A stretch of DNA of 64,000 bases from CAYSCW01 sp964429795 (GTDB taxonomy: Bacteria > Acidobacteriota > Aminicenantia > Aminicenantales > Aminicenantaceae). Shown piece after piece: positions 18,965 through 28,186 of this stretch (positions are counted from its first letter, which is position 1; each line of letters opens with the position of its first letter). The notes under the pieces are model-generated. The model saw only the letters and a list, made by a program, of their open reading frames with translations, did no database searches and was not told where the DNA came from. Both the position numbers and the translations under genes were made by a program. The stretch is taken from the NCBI GenBank assembly GCA_964429795.1, contig CAYSCW010000015.1, forward strand, positions 1 through 64,000, written 5' to 3'.

Positions 18965-20177
18965 ATTTCAAAGCCACCACAGGATCCACCTTAGAAGCCC
19001 GATGAGAAGGAAAGAGAGTAGAAAGAAAGCTGATCAGGAAGGTAATCCCGACTATGAGGATCAGATCAAATGTTTTGATATGAAATGGGACATAAGCGAT
19101 TTGATAGATGTCCATGGGCACCTTGATGAGCTGGAAAGTATTGGCCAACCAACACCAAAAAAGGCCCAGCGCCACGCCGATAGCCGTCCCAACAACTCCG
19201 ATCATGGCTCCCTGAAGAAAAAATATTCTCTTAATATTCTGGGCAGTCGCTCCCATGGCTATCAGGATCCCAATATCTCTGGTCTTTTCCATGACCATCA
19301 GGATGAGAGTAGCGATGATGTTCAAGGCAGCCACAAAGACGATGAGAGCGATGGTGAGAAACATCACGTTCTTCTCCAGTTTCAAGGCAGAAAAAAGAGA
19401 CTTGTTGAGTTCCATCCAAGTTGTCACATAGGCAACAGGAGGGATTAAGTCTTTAATTTGGCTTGCGATCTTTGGGGCCTGGAATATGTCCTCAATTTTG
19501 ACCTGAAGGAAGCTTACCCTTCCTTCTAAATTCAGAAATTTTTGTGCTGTTTCCAAAGAGATCAGGGATCTTGAAGAGTCATACTCAAAGAGGCCGGTTG
19601 AGAAAATTCCTGTCACCACAAATTTTTTTGTCTTGGGAATAAGACCGATGGGGGAAAGACGTGAGGAAGACGTCAAAACCGTCACCACATCTCCTACCCC
19701 TGCACCTACCTGAAAAGCCATTTCTTCTCCCAGGAGGATTCCTTCCCTTTTAGAATCAGGCTGGGGAATCTGGCCTTTTTCCAGATTCTGAAGCCAAGCT
19801 GAGCTTCTCTTCTCCAGCTCAAAATCCATTCCCTGGAGAACAGCCCCAGAAGCTTTGTATGGCCCCTGAATAAGGACGGTTTCATAAACCACCGGAGAAA
19901 CAGAGACGATTCCCTTTCTGTCTTTGATTTTCGCCATCAGTTGGGGATAATCTCGCAATCCCTCGCCGCTGAGGTCTGAAACCATGATATGGGATGTTGA
20001 GCCCAGTATTTTATCCTGAACGTCTCCTTGAAAACCTGTGATGAGAGCGAGGGCAATGACAAGAGCCATCACTCCGATGACAATGCCCAGGATGGAAATA
20101 AAAGTGATGACCGAAATGAACGCCTGCTTCCTTCGAGCGGTTAAGTAACGCCTGGCGATGAATAATTCGTATTTCAT
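18957..20177 (-). CDS. lolC: Lipoprotein-releasing ABC transporter permease LolC/LolE
   Basis: A 406-residue FtsX-superfamily permease. One membrane helix near residues 20-50 (VITFISILGIVIGVMALVIALALITGF) is followed by a large periplasmic domain. Three C-terminal helices near 270-400 include the MEKTRDIGILIAMGA motif. Only one such gene is present, so the transporter is probably a homodimeric LolF-like or LolC-like type rather than LolCDE. It is co-transcribed with lolD and lies about 100 bases after lysS. Confidence 0.88.
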   Translation of the reverse strand: MKYELFIARRYLTARRKQAFISVITFISILGIVIGVMALVIALALITGFQGDVQDKILGSTSHIMVSDLSGEGLRDYPQLMAKIKDRKGIVSVSPVVYETVLIQGPYKASGAVLQGMDFELEKRSSAWLQNLEKGQIPQPDSKREGILLGEEMAFQVGAGVGDVVTVLTSSSRLSPIGLIPKTKKFVVTGIFSTGLFEYDSSRSLISLETAQKFLNLEGRVSFLQVKIEDIFQAPKIASQIKDLIPPVAYVTTWMELNKSLFSALKLEKNVMFLTIALIVFVAALNIIATLILMVMEKTRDIGILIAMGATAQNIKRIFFLQGAMIGVVGTAIGVALGLFWCWLANTFQLIKVPMDIYQIAYVPFHIKTFDLILIVGITFLISFLSTLFPSHRASKVDPVVALKYE

Positions 20178-20276
20178 CTAAACTCGACTAGGATCAAACT
20201 TCATCATTGAATTATGCTTAGAGGCTTCAAGCTTGCTTTAGGCATCTGTTCTTGACCAAGTCTGGCCTCGACCTCT

Positions 20277-21803
20277 TCATTTCGGGCGGAGGAGTGGGAA
20301 GAGGATGACTTCTCTTATGGACCTTCTGTTCGAAAAAATCATCACCAGACGGTCTATTCCGATGCCCTCCCCTCCAGTTGGAGGCAGGCCGTATTCGAGC
20401 GCCTGAATGTAATCGGTGTCTATCCAGTGAGCCTCCTCGCTTCCTTTTTTCCTCTCCTCTGCCTGCTGTTCAAATCGCTTCTGCTGTTCTTCCGGATCTG
20501 ACAGCTCACTAAATGCATTGGCAATCTCCATCCCTCCCATGATCAACTCGAAGCGCTCAGCCTCTTCGGGATTCTCTTGAGAAGCCTTGGCCAAAGGAGA
20601 GACTTCTTTAAGAGGATTGACAATAAAAGTGGGTTGGACAAGGTTCTCTTTCACATATTTATCAAAAATGATATCCAAAGCCTTCCCATAAGAAAGGGGC
20701 TTCTTGTCTGGTGCCAAAGTTGAGGCCAATTCGATCAACTCACTTTCTACCTCAAAACGCCGGGGAGCGATTCCACTGTAATGGATAAGGGCCTCTTTGA
20801 ATTTAATTCTCTTCCATGGCCTTTTTAAAGAAATCTTTTCCTCTCCGTAGACAATTTCTTCCGTGCCTAAAAGAGCTCGAGCCAGGAAAATGATCAGCTC
20901 TTCGGTAAGCTCCATCATATCTTGGTAATCGCTGTATGCCTGGTAAAATTCGAGCATGGTGAATTCTGGATTATGTTCGGAGGATATTCCCTCATTTCGG
21001 AAATTGCGATTGATCTCGTAGACTTTTTCGAATCCGCCGACAATCAATCTCTTCAGGTACAGCTCCGGCGCAATCCTCAAGTAGAGGTCTACGCCCAGGG
21101 CATTGTGAAAAGTCTTGAATGGCCGGGCCAGAGCCCCTCCAGGTATAGGTTGCATCATAGGTGTTTCCACTTCGACATAGCCTCTTTGGTCAAAAAACTC
21201 CCTGATTTTGGAGATGAGAGCACTCCTCAAACGGAACACCTCACATTCTTCCGGATTGACAATAAGATCCAAATATCGCTTCCTGTACCGCAACTCCATA
21301 TCCTGCAGACCATGCCACTTCTCCGGAAGCGGATGTAGACATTTTGCTAAGAAAGTGAAGGAATCGGCAAAAACCGTCAGCTCACCTGTTTTGGTCTTGA
21401 AAAGTATTCCTTTCACAGCAAGGATGTCCCCTATATCGATGAGCGAGAATAATTCGTAGGTTTTCTTTCCCACATCATCTTCCCGCATATAGGCTTGTAT
21501 CTTTCCCTGGCTGTCGGCGATATGAAAAAAGGTGGCCCGCCCCATTCGACGGATAGAAATCACTCTTCCAGGGACCATTACTTCGACCTTCTTTTTTTCC
21601 AGTTCTTCCTTGGAAAAGGAAGAGTAGCCGGATGCAACCTCAAAGATGGAGTGGGTTTTTCCAATGTTGTGGGGAAAAATCTCAACTCCTTCTCGGCGAA
21701 GTTCTTCCATCTTTGTTTCACGGGCAATTTCCTGGTCGCTTTTCCTGGATTGCGTCTCTTTTTGGGGAGGCTCATTTTTTAGGTTATTGTTCTTTTCAAT
21801 CAT
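20277..21803 (-). CDS. lysS: Lysyl-tRNA synthetase (class II)
   Basis: LysRS charges tRNA-Lys. The 508-residue protein has an N-terminal OB-fold anticodon-binding domain (VMVPGRVISIRRMGRATFFHI) and the class II core: motif 1 near FFDQRGYVEVETPMMQPIPGGA, motif 2 with FRNEGISSEHNPEFTMLEFYQAY, and motif 3 GIGIDRLVMIF. The ATG overlaps the nusB stop by 8 bases and has AAGGAAGG upstream, which is why I prefer it to a longer in-frame start. The first 30 residues are a polar, lysine-rich extension. Confidence 0.95.
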   Translation of the reverse strand: MIEKNNNLKNEPPQKETQSRKSDQEIARETKMEELRREGVEIFPHNIGKTHSIFEVASGYSSFSKEELEKKKVEVMVPGRVISIRRMGRATFFHIADSQGKIQAYMREDDVGKKTYELFSLIDIGDILAVKGILFKTKTGELTVFADSFTFLAKCLHPLPEKWHGLQDMELRYRKRYLDLIVNPEECEVFRLRSALISKIREFFDQRGYVEVETPMMQPIPGGALARPFKTFHNALGVDLYLRIAPELYLKRLIVGGFEKVYEINRNFRNEGISSEHNPEFTMLEFYQAYSDYQDMMELTEELIIFLARALLGTEEIVYGEEKISLKRPWKRIKFKEALIHYSGIAPRRFEVESELIELASTLAPDKKPLSYGKALDIIFDKYVKENLVQPTFIVNPLKEVSPLAKASQENPEEAERFELIMGGMEIANAFSELSDPEEQQKRFEQQAEERKKGSEEAHWIDTDYIQALEYGLPPTGGEGIGIDRLVMIFSNRRSIREVILFPLLRPK

Positions 21804-22236
21804 CGGTTCCTTCCTTGTCCGTCTTCCTTTCCGATGCAAGTTTCTTCCTGGCAGCATCCAGAAGGCCGTTGACAAATGTGGCCGCCTGCTCGTTACTGTA
21901 CTTCTTGGCAATTTCGATAGCCTCGTTAATCACTATGGCCGCAGCGACATTCTGCTCGAAAAGAAGTTCAAAGACTGCCATCCTCAGAATATTTCTGTCG
22001 ACCACAGCCATCCGGCTGATGCGCCAGTGCTCTGAGACAGATTGAATGATTCTATCGATATCCTTCTTATGGGAAATGATTCCTTTGACCAACCAGTCGG
22101 TGTACTGCCTGATTTCCTCAGTAGCTTTCCTGTGTTGCCAATATTGTTCTATGATCTTTTCAGGCTGTGAGTCGTCAAACTCGAGCTGGAAAAGAATCTG
22201 TAAGGTACTCTCCCGGGCTTTCCTCCGCTTGCCCAT
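21796..22236 (-). CDS. nusB: Transcription antitermination factor NusB
   Basis: NusB is an all-helical RNA-binding protein that joins NusE in rRNA antitermination complexes. The 146-residue protein shows RRKARESTLQILFQLEF at the start and later DRNILRMAVFELLF, AAIVINEAIEIAKKYS and FVNGLLDAA, all standard. The acidic/basic tail after residue 135 is not conserved. It sits 12 bases after ribH, a widespread ribH-nusB arrangement. Confidence 0.95.
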   Translation of the reverse strand: MGKRRKARESTLQILFQLEFDDSQPEKIIEQYWQHRKATEEIRQYTDWLVKGIISHKKDIDRIIQSVSEHWRISRMAVVDRNILRMAVFELLFEQNVAAAIVINEAIEIAKKYSNEQAATFVNGLLDAARKKLASERKTDKEGTDD

Positions 22237-22248
22237 GAAGACTCAATC

Positions 22249-22719
22249 CTACTTCAGACCGGCTTGTTTCATCAACTGAATGGTTTCCACCAAAGAAAAT
22301 GCGGAATCATAGCCTTTGTTTCCGGCTTTTGTTCCAGCCCTTTCTATCCCCTGTTCAATGGTTTCCACGGTCAAAATGCCATAGGCAAGCGGGATTTCCT
22401 CATCCATACTGATCTGAGCCAGCCCTTTAGTCACCTCAGCGCTCAAAAAATCAAAATGCGGTGTATCGCCTCTTATTAAGGTACCCAGACAGAGAATTCC
22501 ATCGACTTTTCCCTCGCGGGCCAGCTTCTTGGCCACTAACGGCACTTCGAACGCCCCCGGGACTTTGTAGACTGATAGGTCTGCGTCCTCAGCACCCAGT
22601 TTGTTCAATGCATCCAGTGCTCCCTCAAGGAGTCTATCGGAAATAAACTGGTTGAAACGGCTGAGAACGATTCCGATCTTTAAGCCTTTTGCCTGTAGTT
22701 TTCCCTGATAGACTTGCAT
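22249..22719 (-). CDS. ribH: 6,7-dimethyl-8-ribityllumazine synthase
   Basis: RibH condenses the ribityl pyrimidine with dihydroxybutanone phosphate in riboflavin synthesis. The 156-residue protein has the substrate motif SRFN, KVPGAFEVPLVAKKLA, the catalytic His in GDTPHFDF and the C-terminal GNKGYDSAFSLVETIQL. No other rib genes are nearby. The gene is inside a run of closely spaced genes, 11 bases after the enoyl-CoA hydratase, so no FMN riboswitch is expected or seen directly upstream. Confidence 0.95.
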   Translation of the reverse strand: MQVYQGKLQAKGLKIGIVLSRFNQFISDRLLEGALDALNKLGAEDADLSVYKVPGAFEVPLVAKKLAREGKVDGILCLGTLIRGDTPHFDFLSAEVTKGLAQISMDEEIPLAYGILTVETIEQGIERAGTKAGNKGYDSAFSLVETIQLMKQAGLK

Positions 22720-22730
22720 TTTCTTCTCCT

Positions 22731-23513
22731 TTATTTTCCCCTAAAGTTTGCCTTCTGTTTCTCCAAGAAGGCCTGTGTTCCTTCCTTGCTGTCTTCGGTG
22801 GCACAGGCTTTGCCGAAGAGTTTGGCCTCCAAGCGCAGGCCTTCTTCCAGAGTCTGATCCAAACCTTTGTTGATGGCTTCAATGGAATATTCAAGAGCGA
22901 GAGGAGCATTGGCCATGATTTCTCGAGCAAAAGCTTCGCAGGTTGAAGAAAGCTCTTCGGGAGGCACGACTCTGTTCAAAAGACCAATGGTCAAGGCCTC
23001 CTGAGCATCAATCATCTTTCCGCTCAGGATGAGTTCCAGGGCTTTACCTTTCCCGACCAGCCTCGCCAGCCTCTGAGTGCCACCAAATCCAGGAATGAGA
23101 CCCAGCTTCACTTCCGGCTGGCCCATCTTTGCCTTCTCAGAAGCGATGCGGATGTGGCATGAAAGAGCCAATTCCGTACCTCCTCCCAGGGCATACCCGT
23201 TTACTGCCGCGATGACGGGTTTTTTGAAGTTTTCGATGAGAATGGTCAGCTTCTGTCCTTCTAACACATATTTTTCTCCTGTGGACATATCAAGACGGGA
23301 AAGCTCACCTATGTCTGCTCCAGCCACAAAAGCTTTCTCTCCAGAGCCTGTGAGAATGACAGCCTTAACCTCAGAGCCACCTTCAAAGGAAAGGAAGGCT
23401 TGGTACAGTTCCTTGATAGTCTCCGCATTCAGAGCGTTGAGCCTATCCGGACGATTGATGATGATCCAACCAAGACCATCTTCTTTTTTTGTCAATACAT
23501 TTTTGTATTCCAT
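22731..23513 (-). CDS. Enoyl-CoA hydratase/crotonase family protein
   Basis: A 260-residue crotonase-fold protein. The oxyanion-hole segments are AFVAGADIGEL and NGYALGGGTELALS. Both catalytic Glu positions of true hydratases are kept, one in GGTELAL and one in GQPEVKLGLIPGFGGTQRL. It therefore probably hydrates short-chain enoyl-CoA such as crotonyl-CoA. The start is the ATG preceded by GGAGG; a longer reading begins 21 bases upstream at an alternative start codon and is less likely. It leads the ribH-nusB-lysS run, with no other beta-oxidation gene beside it. Confidence 0.9.
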   Translation of the reverse strand: MEYKNVLTKKEDGLGWIIINRPDRLNALNAETIKELYQAFLSFEGGSEVKAVILTGSGEKAFVAGADIGELSRLDMSTGEKYVLEGQKLTILIENFKKPVIAAVNGYALGGGTELALSCHIRIASEKAKMGQPEVKLGLIPGFGGTQRLARLVGKGKALELILSGKMIDAQEALTIGLLNRVVPPEELSSTCEAFAREIMANAPLALEYSIEAINKGLDQTLEEGLRLEAKLFGKACATEDSKEGTQAFLEKQKANFRGK

Positions 23514-23602
23514 AAAGCCTCCACTGATATCCAAATTCTATTCTTTTATAGAATATACCTGGATTATTCATGAATTATTCAGGCTCACCTGTGGAAATCA
23601 TT

Positions 23603-24724
23603 TCAGACTATTCTTTTTTCAAAAATTCTGTATTTTTTATAAGCTCTCCCTCCAACAGATTCTACAAACCTGTTGATGGCCTCATTATCCTCCAGCTGCC
23701 AGGATGTCTCACCCCACTGGTACCCCTGCTCGATGACACTCCTCTCCAGCTCAGAATAAAGCAGGTAACTCAATCCTGTCTGCCTGTATTTTTTGATCAC
23801 TCCAAAGACAGCCGCCCGCATCCCCTTTATTTTGTTGCGGTAGATGAGGAATTTAAGGATGCTTAAAGGATTGATCCTGCCATTCATCCTCCTTAACACC
23901 TCATTGTAATTAGGCAAGCCAAAGGCAAAACCTACTGGCTCCTTCTCATCTTCGGCCAATATAATCAGGTTAGGGTCAGCAAACTGTTTGAGCTTGTTGA
24001 TCATGTAATCCATCTCCAACTGTGTCCAGGGGACAAAACCCCAATTTTTCTCCCAGGCTTGATTATAGATGTACTGGATTCTTTTTGCTTCCTCATCGAG
24101 CTTTTTCATGCTGATTTTCCGGAGTTTTATCTGAAGCTGCTTTTTGGCCCTCTCCACGATTGCATTGACCTTTTGAACGGTATCATGATCTCTCGTCATG
24201 TAAAATGCGTAAAGGTCTTTGGCCTTGACCATCCCGCACTTTTCCATGAGCTCAATATAATAAGGTGGATTATAAGACATCATAATCACAGGAGGGGAAT
24301 CAAATCCCTCCAGGAGGAAGGCACATTCATCGTTCATGGAAAGGTTCATGGGACCTCTCAACACCTCCATGTCCCTCTCTCTCCCCCACTCGGCAACTCT
24401 TTCCAGAAGGGTTGAGGCCGTGGATAAATCGTCGAAACTTTCATATAGACCAAAAAAGACGATTTTCTCGTTGTGGAACCGGTTATGATTTTGGTCCAAA
24501 ACAGCGGCAATCCTTCCCATCACCTCATTATTTTTATAAGCCAGAAAAAGATCCACTTCGGCATGCTCAAAGAAAGGGTTCTTCTCTTTATTCAATCTCT
24601 CCTTTATCTCCGAGATCAGGGGAGGCACCCAATTAGAATCCCTCTTGTAAACCTTCCAAGGGAAGGTGATGAATGTTTTTAGTTCTTTCTTTGTGTTTAC
24701 CTTCTTGATATGAATCTCATTCAC
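23603..24724 (-). CDS. GNAT-fold acetyltransferase-like protein (YghO-like)
   Basis: This 373-residue protein is built of two GNAT-like halves. The N-terminal half has FPWKVYKRDSNWVPPL and RIAAVLDQNHNRFH. The C-terminal half has LAEDEKEPVGFAFGLPNYNEVLRRMNGR, KYRQTGLSYLLYSELE and EDNEAINRFVESVGG. I recognise the family as that of E. coli YghO, whose substrate is unknown to me. It has no signal peptide. It is divergent from the Lon-like protease and is separated from it by a palindromic element. Confidence 0.75.
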   Translation of the reverse strand: MNEIHIKKVNTKKELKTFITFPWKVYKRDSNWVPPLISEIKERLNKEKNPFFEHAEVDLFLAYKNNEVMGRIAAVLDQNHNRFHNEKIVFFGLYESFDDLSTASTLLERVAEWGRERDMEVLRGPMNLSMNDECAFLLEGFDSPPVIMMSYNPPYYIELMEKCGMVKAKDLYAFYMTRDHDTVQKVNAIVERAKKQLQIKLRKISMKKLDEEAKRIQYIYNQAWEKNWGFVPWTQLEMDYMINKLKQFADPNLIILAEDEKEPVGFAFGLPNYNEVLRRMNGRINPLSILKFLIYRNKIKGMRAAVFGVIKKYRQTGLSYLLYSELERSVIEQGYQWGETSWQLEDNEAINRFVESVGGRAYKKYRIFEKRIV

Positions 24725-24813
24725 GCCACTGCCCTCCGAAATTTTTCCTATTTTATCAGATAAAGATTATTTTTGCACGGAGATATTCGGAAGAAATAGC
24801 ATTCCCATTTCAT

Positions 24814-24945
24814 TGATAGCTAATGATAGAGTACATAATCAGTCACAACGACCGGTCCCCACTCGTCCAAGACCCCCCTCTTCTTTATGGGCTTCGGACG
24901 GACAGGAACCGTCGCATCAGCCTCATGGGTATGACTGTACTCTAT
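24814..24945. repeat. Palindromic intergenic element, copy 1
   Basis: An outer stem ATAGAGTACA (24826-24835) pairs exactly with TGTACTCTAT (24936-24945). An inner imperfect stem joins 24849-24868 with 24896-24914. The loop between them contains CCAAGACCC and ATGGGCTTCGGA. A related copy lies at 45974-46095. It fills most of the 342-base gap before the Lon-like gene and holds no credible reading frame. It may be a MITE/REP-type element or a structured RNA. Confidence 0.8.
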
Positions 24946-25066
24946 TAAAGGAAAATATCATAATTCCGAAAAAAAGTGCTTCCGAGATATTGCGTTATAT
25001 TGAGTCATCTCAACTTTTGTGTTACATTTTCAGAAAGAAAAGTTCCAAAGTGTAAAGGAGGTCGAG

Positions 25067-27499
25067 ATGAAAGAAGCTTCAAATTTCAAAGAGCTCTCAG
25101 CCGATCAACTCCGCTGGAAACTTGACCCGGAAAAGATCGATTTTAAGACAAGCGACGAGTGCAAGATCTGTGAAGGAACCATCGGTCAGGACAGAGCGAT
25201 CAAGGCCATCCAGACTGGTCTGGATGTCAAAAGCCTCGGCTACAATATCTTCGTAACCGGAATGGTAGGCACAGGCCGGACCACAACCATCAAACAGCTC
25301 TTGGAAAAATTGGAAAAGGCTAAAAAACCGCCAGACGATATTCTCTATGTCAATAACTTCAAGAATCCTGATGAACCGATGCTGATCACTCTTCCAGCTG
25401 GAGAAGGAAGACGTTTAAAAGAATCCATGGACCATCTTATCAAAATGCTGGAGACAAATATTCCCGCTCTCCTCAAGAGCAAATACTACACAGAAAAAAG
25501 GGACGCCATCATCGAAAGTCAGCAAAAAAAACAAAAAGAGATTATGAAAAAATTCGAAGAGGAGGTGGCAGAGGAAGGATTTTCCGTCATCCAAGTTCAG
25601 ATGGGGCTCTTTGTCAGACCCGACCTCGTTCCTCTCATCGATGGAAAACCGATTTCTTTTAAAAACCTAGAAGCTATGGTTAGGGAGGGCAAATTCCCCA
25701 AAGAAAAACTGGAGGAGCTGAATAGCAAATATGAGGAGTTGACAGACAAGCTGGAAGAAGCCTTTGAGCAGATGAAAGAAATCGAAGAAAACACTCGCCA
25801 GTTGCTCGATGACTGGGATGAAGAATCCATCACCCCCATTATCAGAGGGGCCATTTCCGAGATAAGGTCAAAATTTGAATCGGATAAAATCTCTGAGTAT
25901 CTCAGCGATGTGGAGAGCCATCTTGTTAAAAATATCGACCGTTTTAAAGCCCAGAAAAAGGACCAGAAAGAAAGAGAAATCATCGATCCCTTCTTAGAAT
26001 ACAAAGTTAATCTTCTCATCGATAATTCCGAACAGAAAGGGGCTCCCATCGTCTTGGAAACAAATCCTAACTATGTTAACCTGTTTGGATCCATTGAATC
26101 GACTCTCAACCGCTTTGGAATCTGGCAGACCGATTTCGCCAAGATCAAAGCCGGCTCTCTGCTCAAGGCCAACGGAGGGTACCTGGTGATGAATGCCCTG
26201 GATGCCCTGGTAGAAATAGGTGTATGGCCCACTCTTAAGAGAACGCTGAAACACCGGAAAATGGAGATCCAAAATTTCACCTCCCTCTATCTCATTTCCG
26301 CCAGCCGCCTGAAGCCTGAACCGATTGAAATCGACGTTAAGGTGGTTATGATCGGAGATGCCTATATTTACAACCTCCTCTACTTCCTGGATGAGGATTT
26401 CAAGAAAATCTTTAAGGTTAAGGCTGAATTTGACTCGGAGATGTCCAAGGACACCCAGACTATCACCGAATACGCCAGCTTTATCAAAAAAATTACCGAG
26501 GAAGACAAACTTCTTCCTTTTGATAAAGGAGGTATTTCTGCCATCATCGAGTATGCCACAAGGTTAGCGGGAAGACAGAAAAAGGTCTCCACGCGTTTCC
26601 ATATCATCGCCGACGTTATCCGGGAGGCCAGTTACTGGGCAGAAAAAGAGAAGAAAAAGATAGTGGAACGCTCTCATGTAGAAAAGGCTATCGACGAGCG
26701 TTTTGAGCGGGTTAGCCTTATCGAGGATAAGATTCAAGAGATGATCGATGAAGAGACCATCATGATCGACACTGAAGGCAAGGTGGTCGGTCAGGTTAAC
26801 GGCCTTTCCGTCTACAACACGGGTGAATTTGCCTTCGGAAAACCCACCCGAATCACTGCCCGGACAGCGGTGGGAAGAGCCGGAGTCATCAACATCGAAA
26901 GAGAAGCCGACCTCAGCGGCCGGACCCATAACAAGGGTGTGCTCATCCTGGGCGGCTATCTTAGGGGTAAATATGCCCAGAGCAGGCCTTTCTCTCTTTC
27001 GGCTAGCCTTGCCTTTGAACAGTCTTACTCCGGTGTAGAAGGAGACAGCGCTTCCTCCACCGAAGTTTACGCCATCCTTTCCAGCCTTTCCAATCTTTCC
27101 TTGAGACAGGATATTGCTGTGACTGGATCGCTCAACCAGAGAGGAGATATTCAGCCCATCGGCGGTGTGAATGAAAAAATCGAGGGTTTCTTTGAAGTCT
27201 GTAAGGCTAAGGGATTGACCGGCGATCAAGGCGTGATCATCCCCCATCAAAACACCCAAAATCTGATGCTGCACAATGAGGTGATAGAGGCGGTCAAGGA
27301 AGGAAAATTCCACATTTATCCTGTCAAGACAATCGACGAAGGCATTGAAATCTTGACCGGGATCAAGGCCGGCAAACGTAAGGAGGATGGCTCATTCGAG
27401 GAGAATACAATCAATTACCTGGTGGATAAAGAGCTGGCCAGGCTAGCCATAAACTGGAAAACTTATGCAGCTGCTGGCGAAAAGGAAAAAGAGAAATAG
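25067..27499 (+). CDS. Lon-family ATP-dependent protease (AAA_32 / S16 type)
   Basis: An 810-residue cytoplasmic protein of the Lon-related family distinct from LonA. A P-loop (GMVGTGRTTT) begins near residue 65. A long coiled-coil insert lies around 130-300 (EKRDAIIESQQKKQKEIMKKFEEE). The AAA core includes LLKANGGYLVMNALDAL, and a C-terminal S16 peptidase domain completes it. The Ser661 (EGDSAS) and Lys704 (NEKIEG) dyad has the 43-residue spacing seen in Lon. Ser-Lys chemistry degrades unfolded proteins. AAGGAGG at 25055-25061 fixes the ATG. The gene is monocistronic and followed by a terminator-like hairpin. Confidence 0.92.
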   Translation: MKEASNFKELSADQLRWKLDPEKIDFKTSDECKICEGTIGQDRAIKAIQTGLDVKSLGYNIFVTGMVGTGRTTTIKQLLEKLEKAKKPPDDILYVNNFKNPDEPMLITLPAGEGRRLKESMDHLIKMLETNIPALLKSKYYTEKRDAIIESQQKKQKEIMKKFEEEVAEEGFSVIQVQMGLFVRPDLVPLIDGKPISFKNLEAMVREGKFPKEKLEELNSKYEELTDKLEEAFEQMKEIEENTRQLLDDWDEESITPIIRGAISEIRSKFESDKISEYLSDVESHLVKNIDRFKAQKKDQKEREIIDPFLEYKVNLLIDNSEQKGAPIVLETNPNYVNLFGSIESTLNRFGIWQTDFAKIKAGSLLKANGGYLVMNALDALVEIGVWPTLKRTLKHRKMEIQNFTSLYLISASRLKPEPIEIDVKVVMIGDAYIYNLLYFLDEDFKKIFKVKAEFDSEMSKDTQTITEYASFIKKITEEDKLLPFDKGGISAIIEYATRLAGRQKKVSTRFHIIADVIREASYWAEKEKKKIVERSHVEKAIDERFERVSLIEDKIQEMIDEETIMIDTEGKVVGQVNGLSVYNTGEFAFGKPTRITARTAVGRAGVINIEREADLSGRTHNKGVLILGGYLRGKYAQSRPFSLSASLAFEQSYSGVEGDSASSTEVYAILSSLSNLSLRQDIAVTGSLNQRGDIQPIGGVNEKIEGFFEVCKAKGLTGDQGVIIPHQNTQNLMLHNEVIEAVKEGKFHIYPVKTIDEGIEILTGIKAGKRKEDGSFEENTINYLVDKELARLAINWKTYAAAGEKEKEK

Positions 27500-27502
27500 T
27501 CC

Positions 27503-27542
27503 AATCCGGGTAAGCAAAGTCAAAAGGTCCGGATGATTTTTT
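27503..27542 (+). terminator. Probable intrinsic terminator after the Lon-like gene
   Basis: ATCCGG (27503-27508) pairs with CCGGAT (27528-27533), and seven T follow at 27536-27542. The 19-base loop is long, so the call is moderate. It starts four bases after the stop codon. Confidence 0.45.
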
Positions 27543-27891
27543 CGTAGTCTTAAATTTTTGTAAATTTGTTTGTAAATTTGTAGTCGGGCTGCACCAATTA
27601 CTTTATTTTCAACATATAAAGGCTCATTTTATATATAAAATTGAGCTTAGATGTGCTTTTTTGGTCCCAAAAAAGTCCGCTTAAATTGAAGCTCTCCTTA
27701 TATCCCGCTATGACCGCTATTTTATCTCTGAACCTATCTGTCATATCATTCATCTGCATCTGAATGGCCGTCGGATAGAAGCCCATATGGTATGTGGGCA
27801 ATCCCAGAGAAAGGGAAATTAGCAAGCCAAAATTCCTTAAAATGGTTTTTTACCCTCAAAAAAGCGCTTCTATGGCCATAAATCAGCCCCT

Positions 27892-28101
27892 AATACAGAT
27901 TATCTTTATTTAAAACAATAAGTTAGCGCGGCCCGAGAGCTTTATGNNNNNNNNNNNNNNNNNNNNNNNNNNNNNNNNNNNNNNNNNNNNNNNNNNNNNN
28001 NNNNNNNNNNNNNNNNNNNNNNNNNNNNNNNNNNNNNNNNNNNNNNAATACAGATTATCTTTATTTAAAACAATAAGTTAGCGCGGCCCGAGAGCTTTAT
28101 G
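27892..28101. repeat. Identical 55-bp contig ends flanking a gap
   Basis: Bases 27892-27946 and 28047-28101 are identical over exactly 55 bases, separated only by N. This is the signature of two contigs that share a k-mer-length overlap and were scaffolded rather than merged. Confidence 0.95.
27947..28046. other. Scaffold gap (100 N), probably artificial
   Basis: Exactly 100 N between two identical 55-base contig ends. The true sequence may contain no gap, or a tandem repeat collapsed by the assembler. Confidence 0.97.
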
Positions 28102-28186
28102 TAGAGACTTTATATAGAGAAGAGCTTTATTTTATGAGTAAGAGCTTAGACTTTAGATTATTCCTTTATTTATTATTCTTTATTTA

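Larger units (their letters stand above)
27543..28186. other. AT-rich gene-poor region with palindromes and tandem motifs
   Basis: No convincing gene. Visible structures are a tandem of TTGTAAATTTGT-like units near 27556-27582, a palindromic stem GCTCA/TGAGC around TTTTATATATAAAA (27622-27646), and TTTTTTGG/CCAAAAAA with a 2-base loop (27657-27674). AGAGCTTTAT or near copies recur after 28090, and a TTATTTATTATT run leads to 28196. A minus-strand frame at 27598-27825 (75 codons) has no recognisable domain and runs through both palindromes, so I do not call it a gene. The base composition differs sharply from the coding neighbours. Confidence 0.7.

Noticed and set aside
22720..23602. FMN riboswitch upstream of ribH
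   Set aside because: ribH is 11 bases after the enoyl-CoA hydratase gene, and no riboswitch-like conserved boxes are visible.
26564..27313. 249-codon minus-strand frame inside the Lon-like gene
   Set aside because: The plus-strand Lon protease with its Ser-Lys dyad explains the sequence; the minus frame is antisense shadow.
27598..27825. 75-codon minus-strand frame in the AT-rich region
   Set aside because: It spans two palindromes, has no recognisable domain and no clear ribosome binding site.
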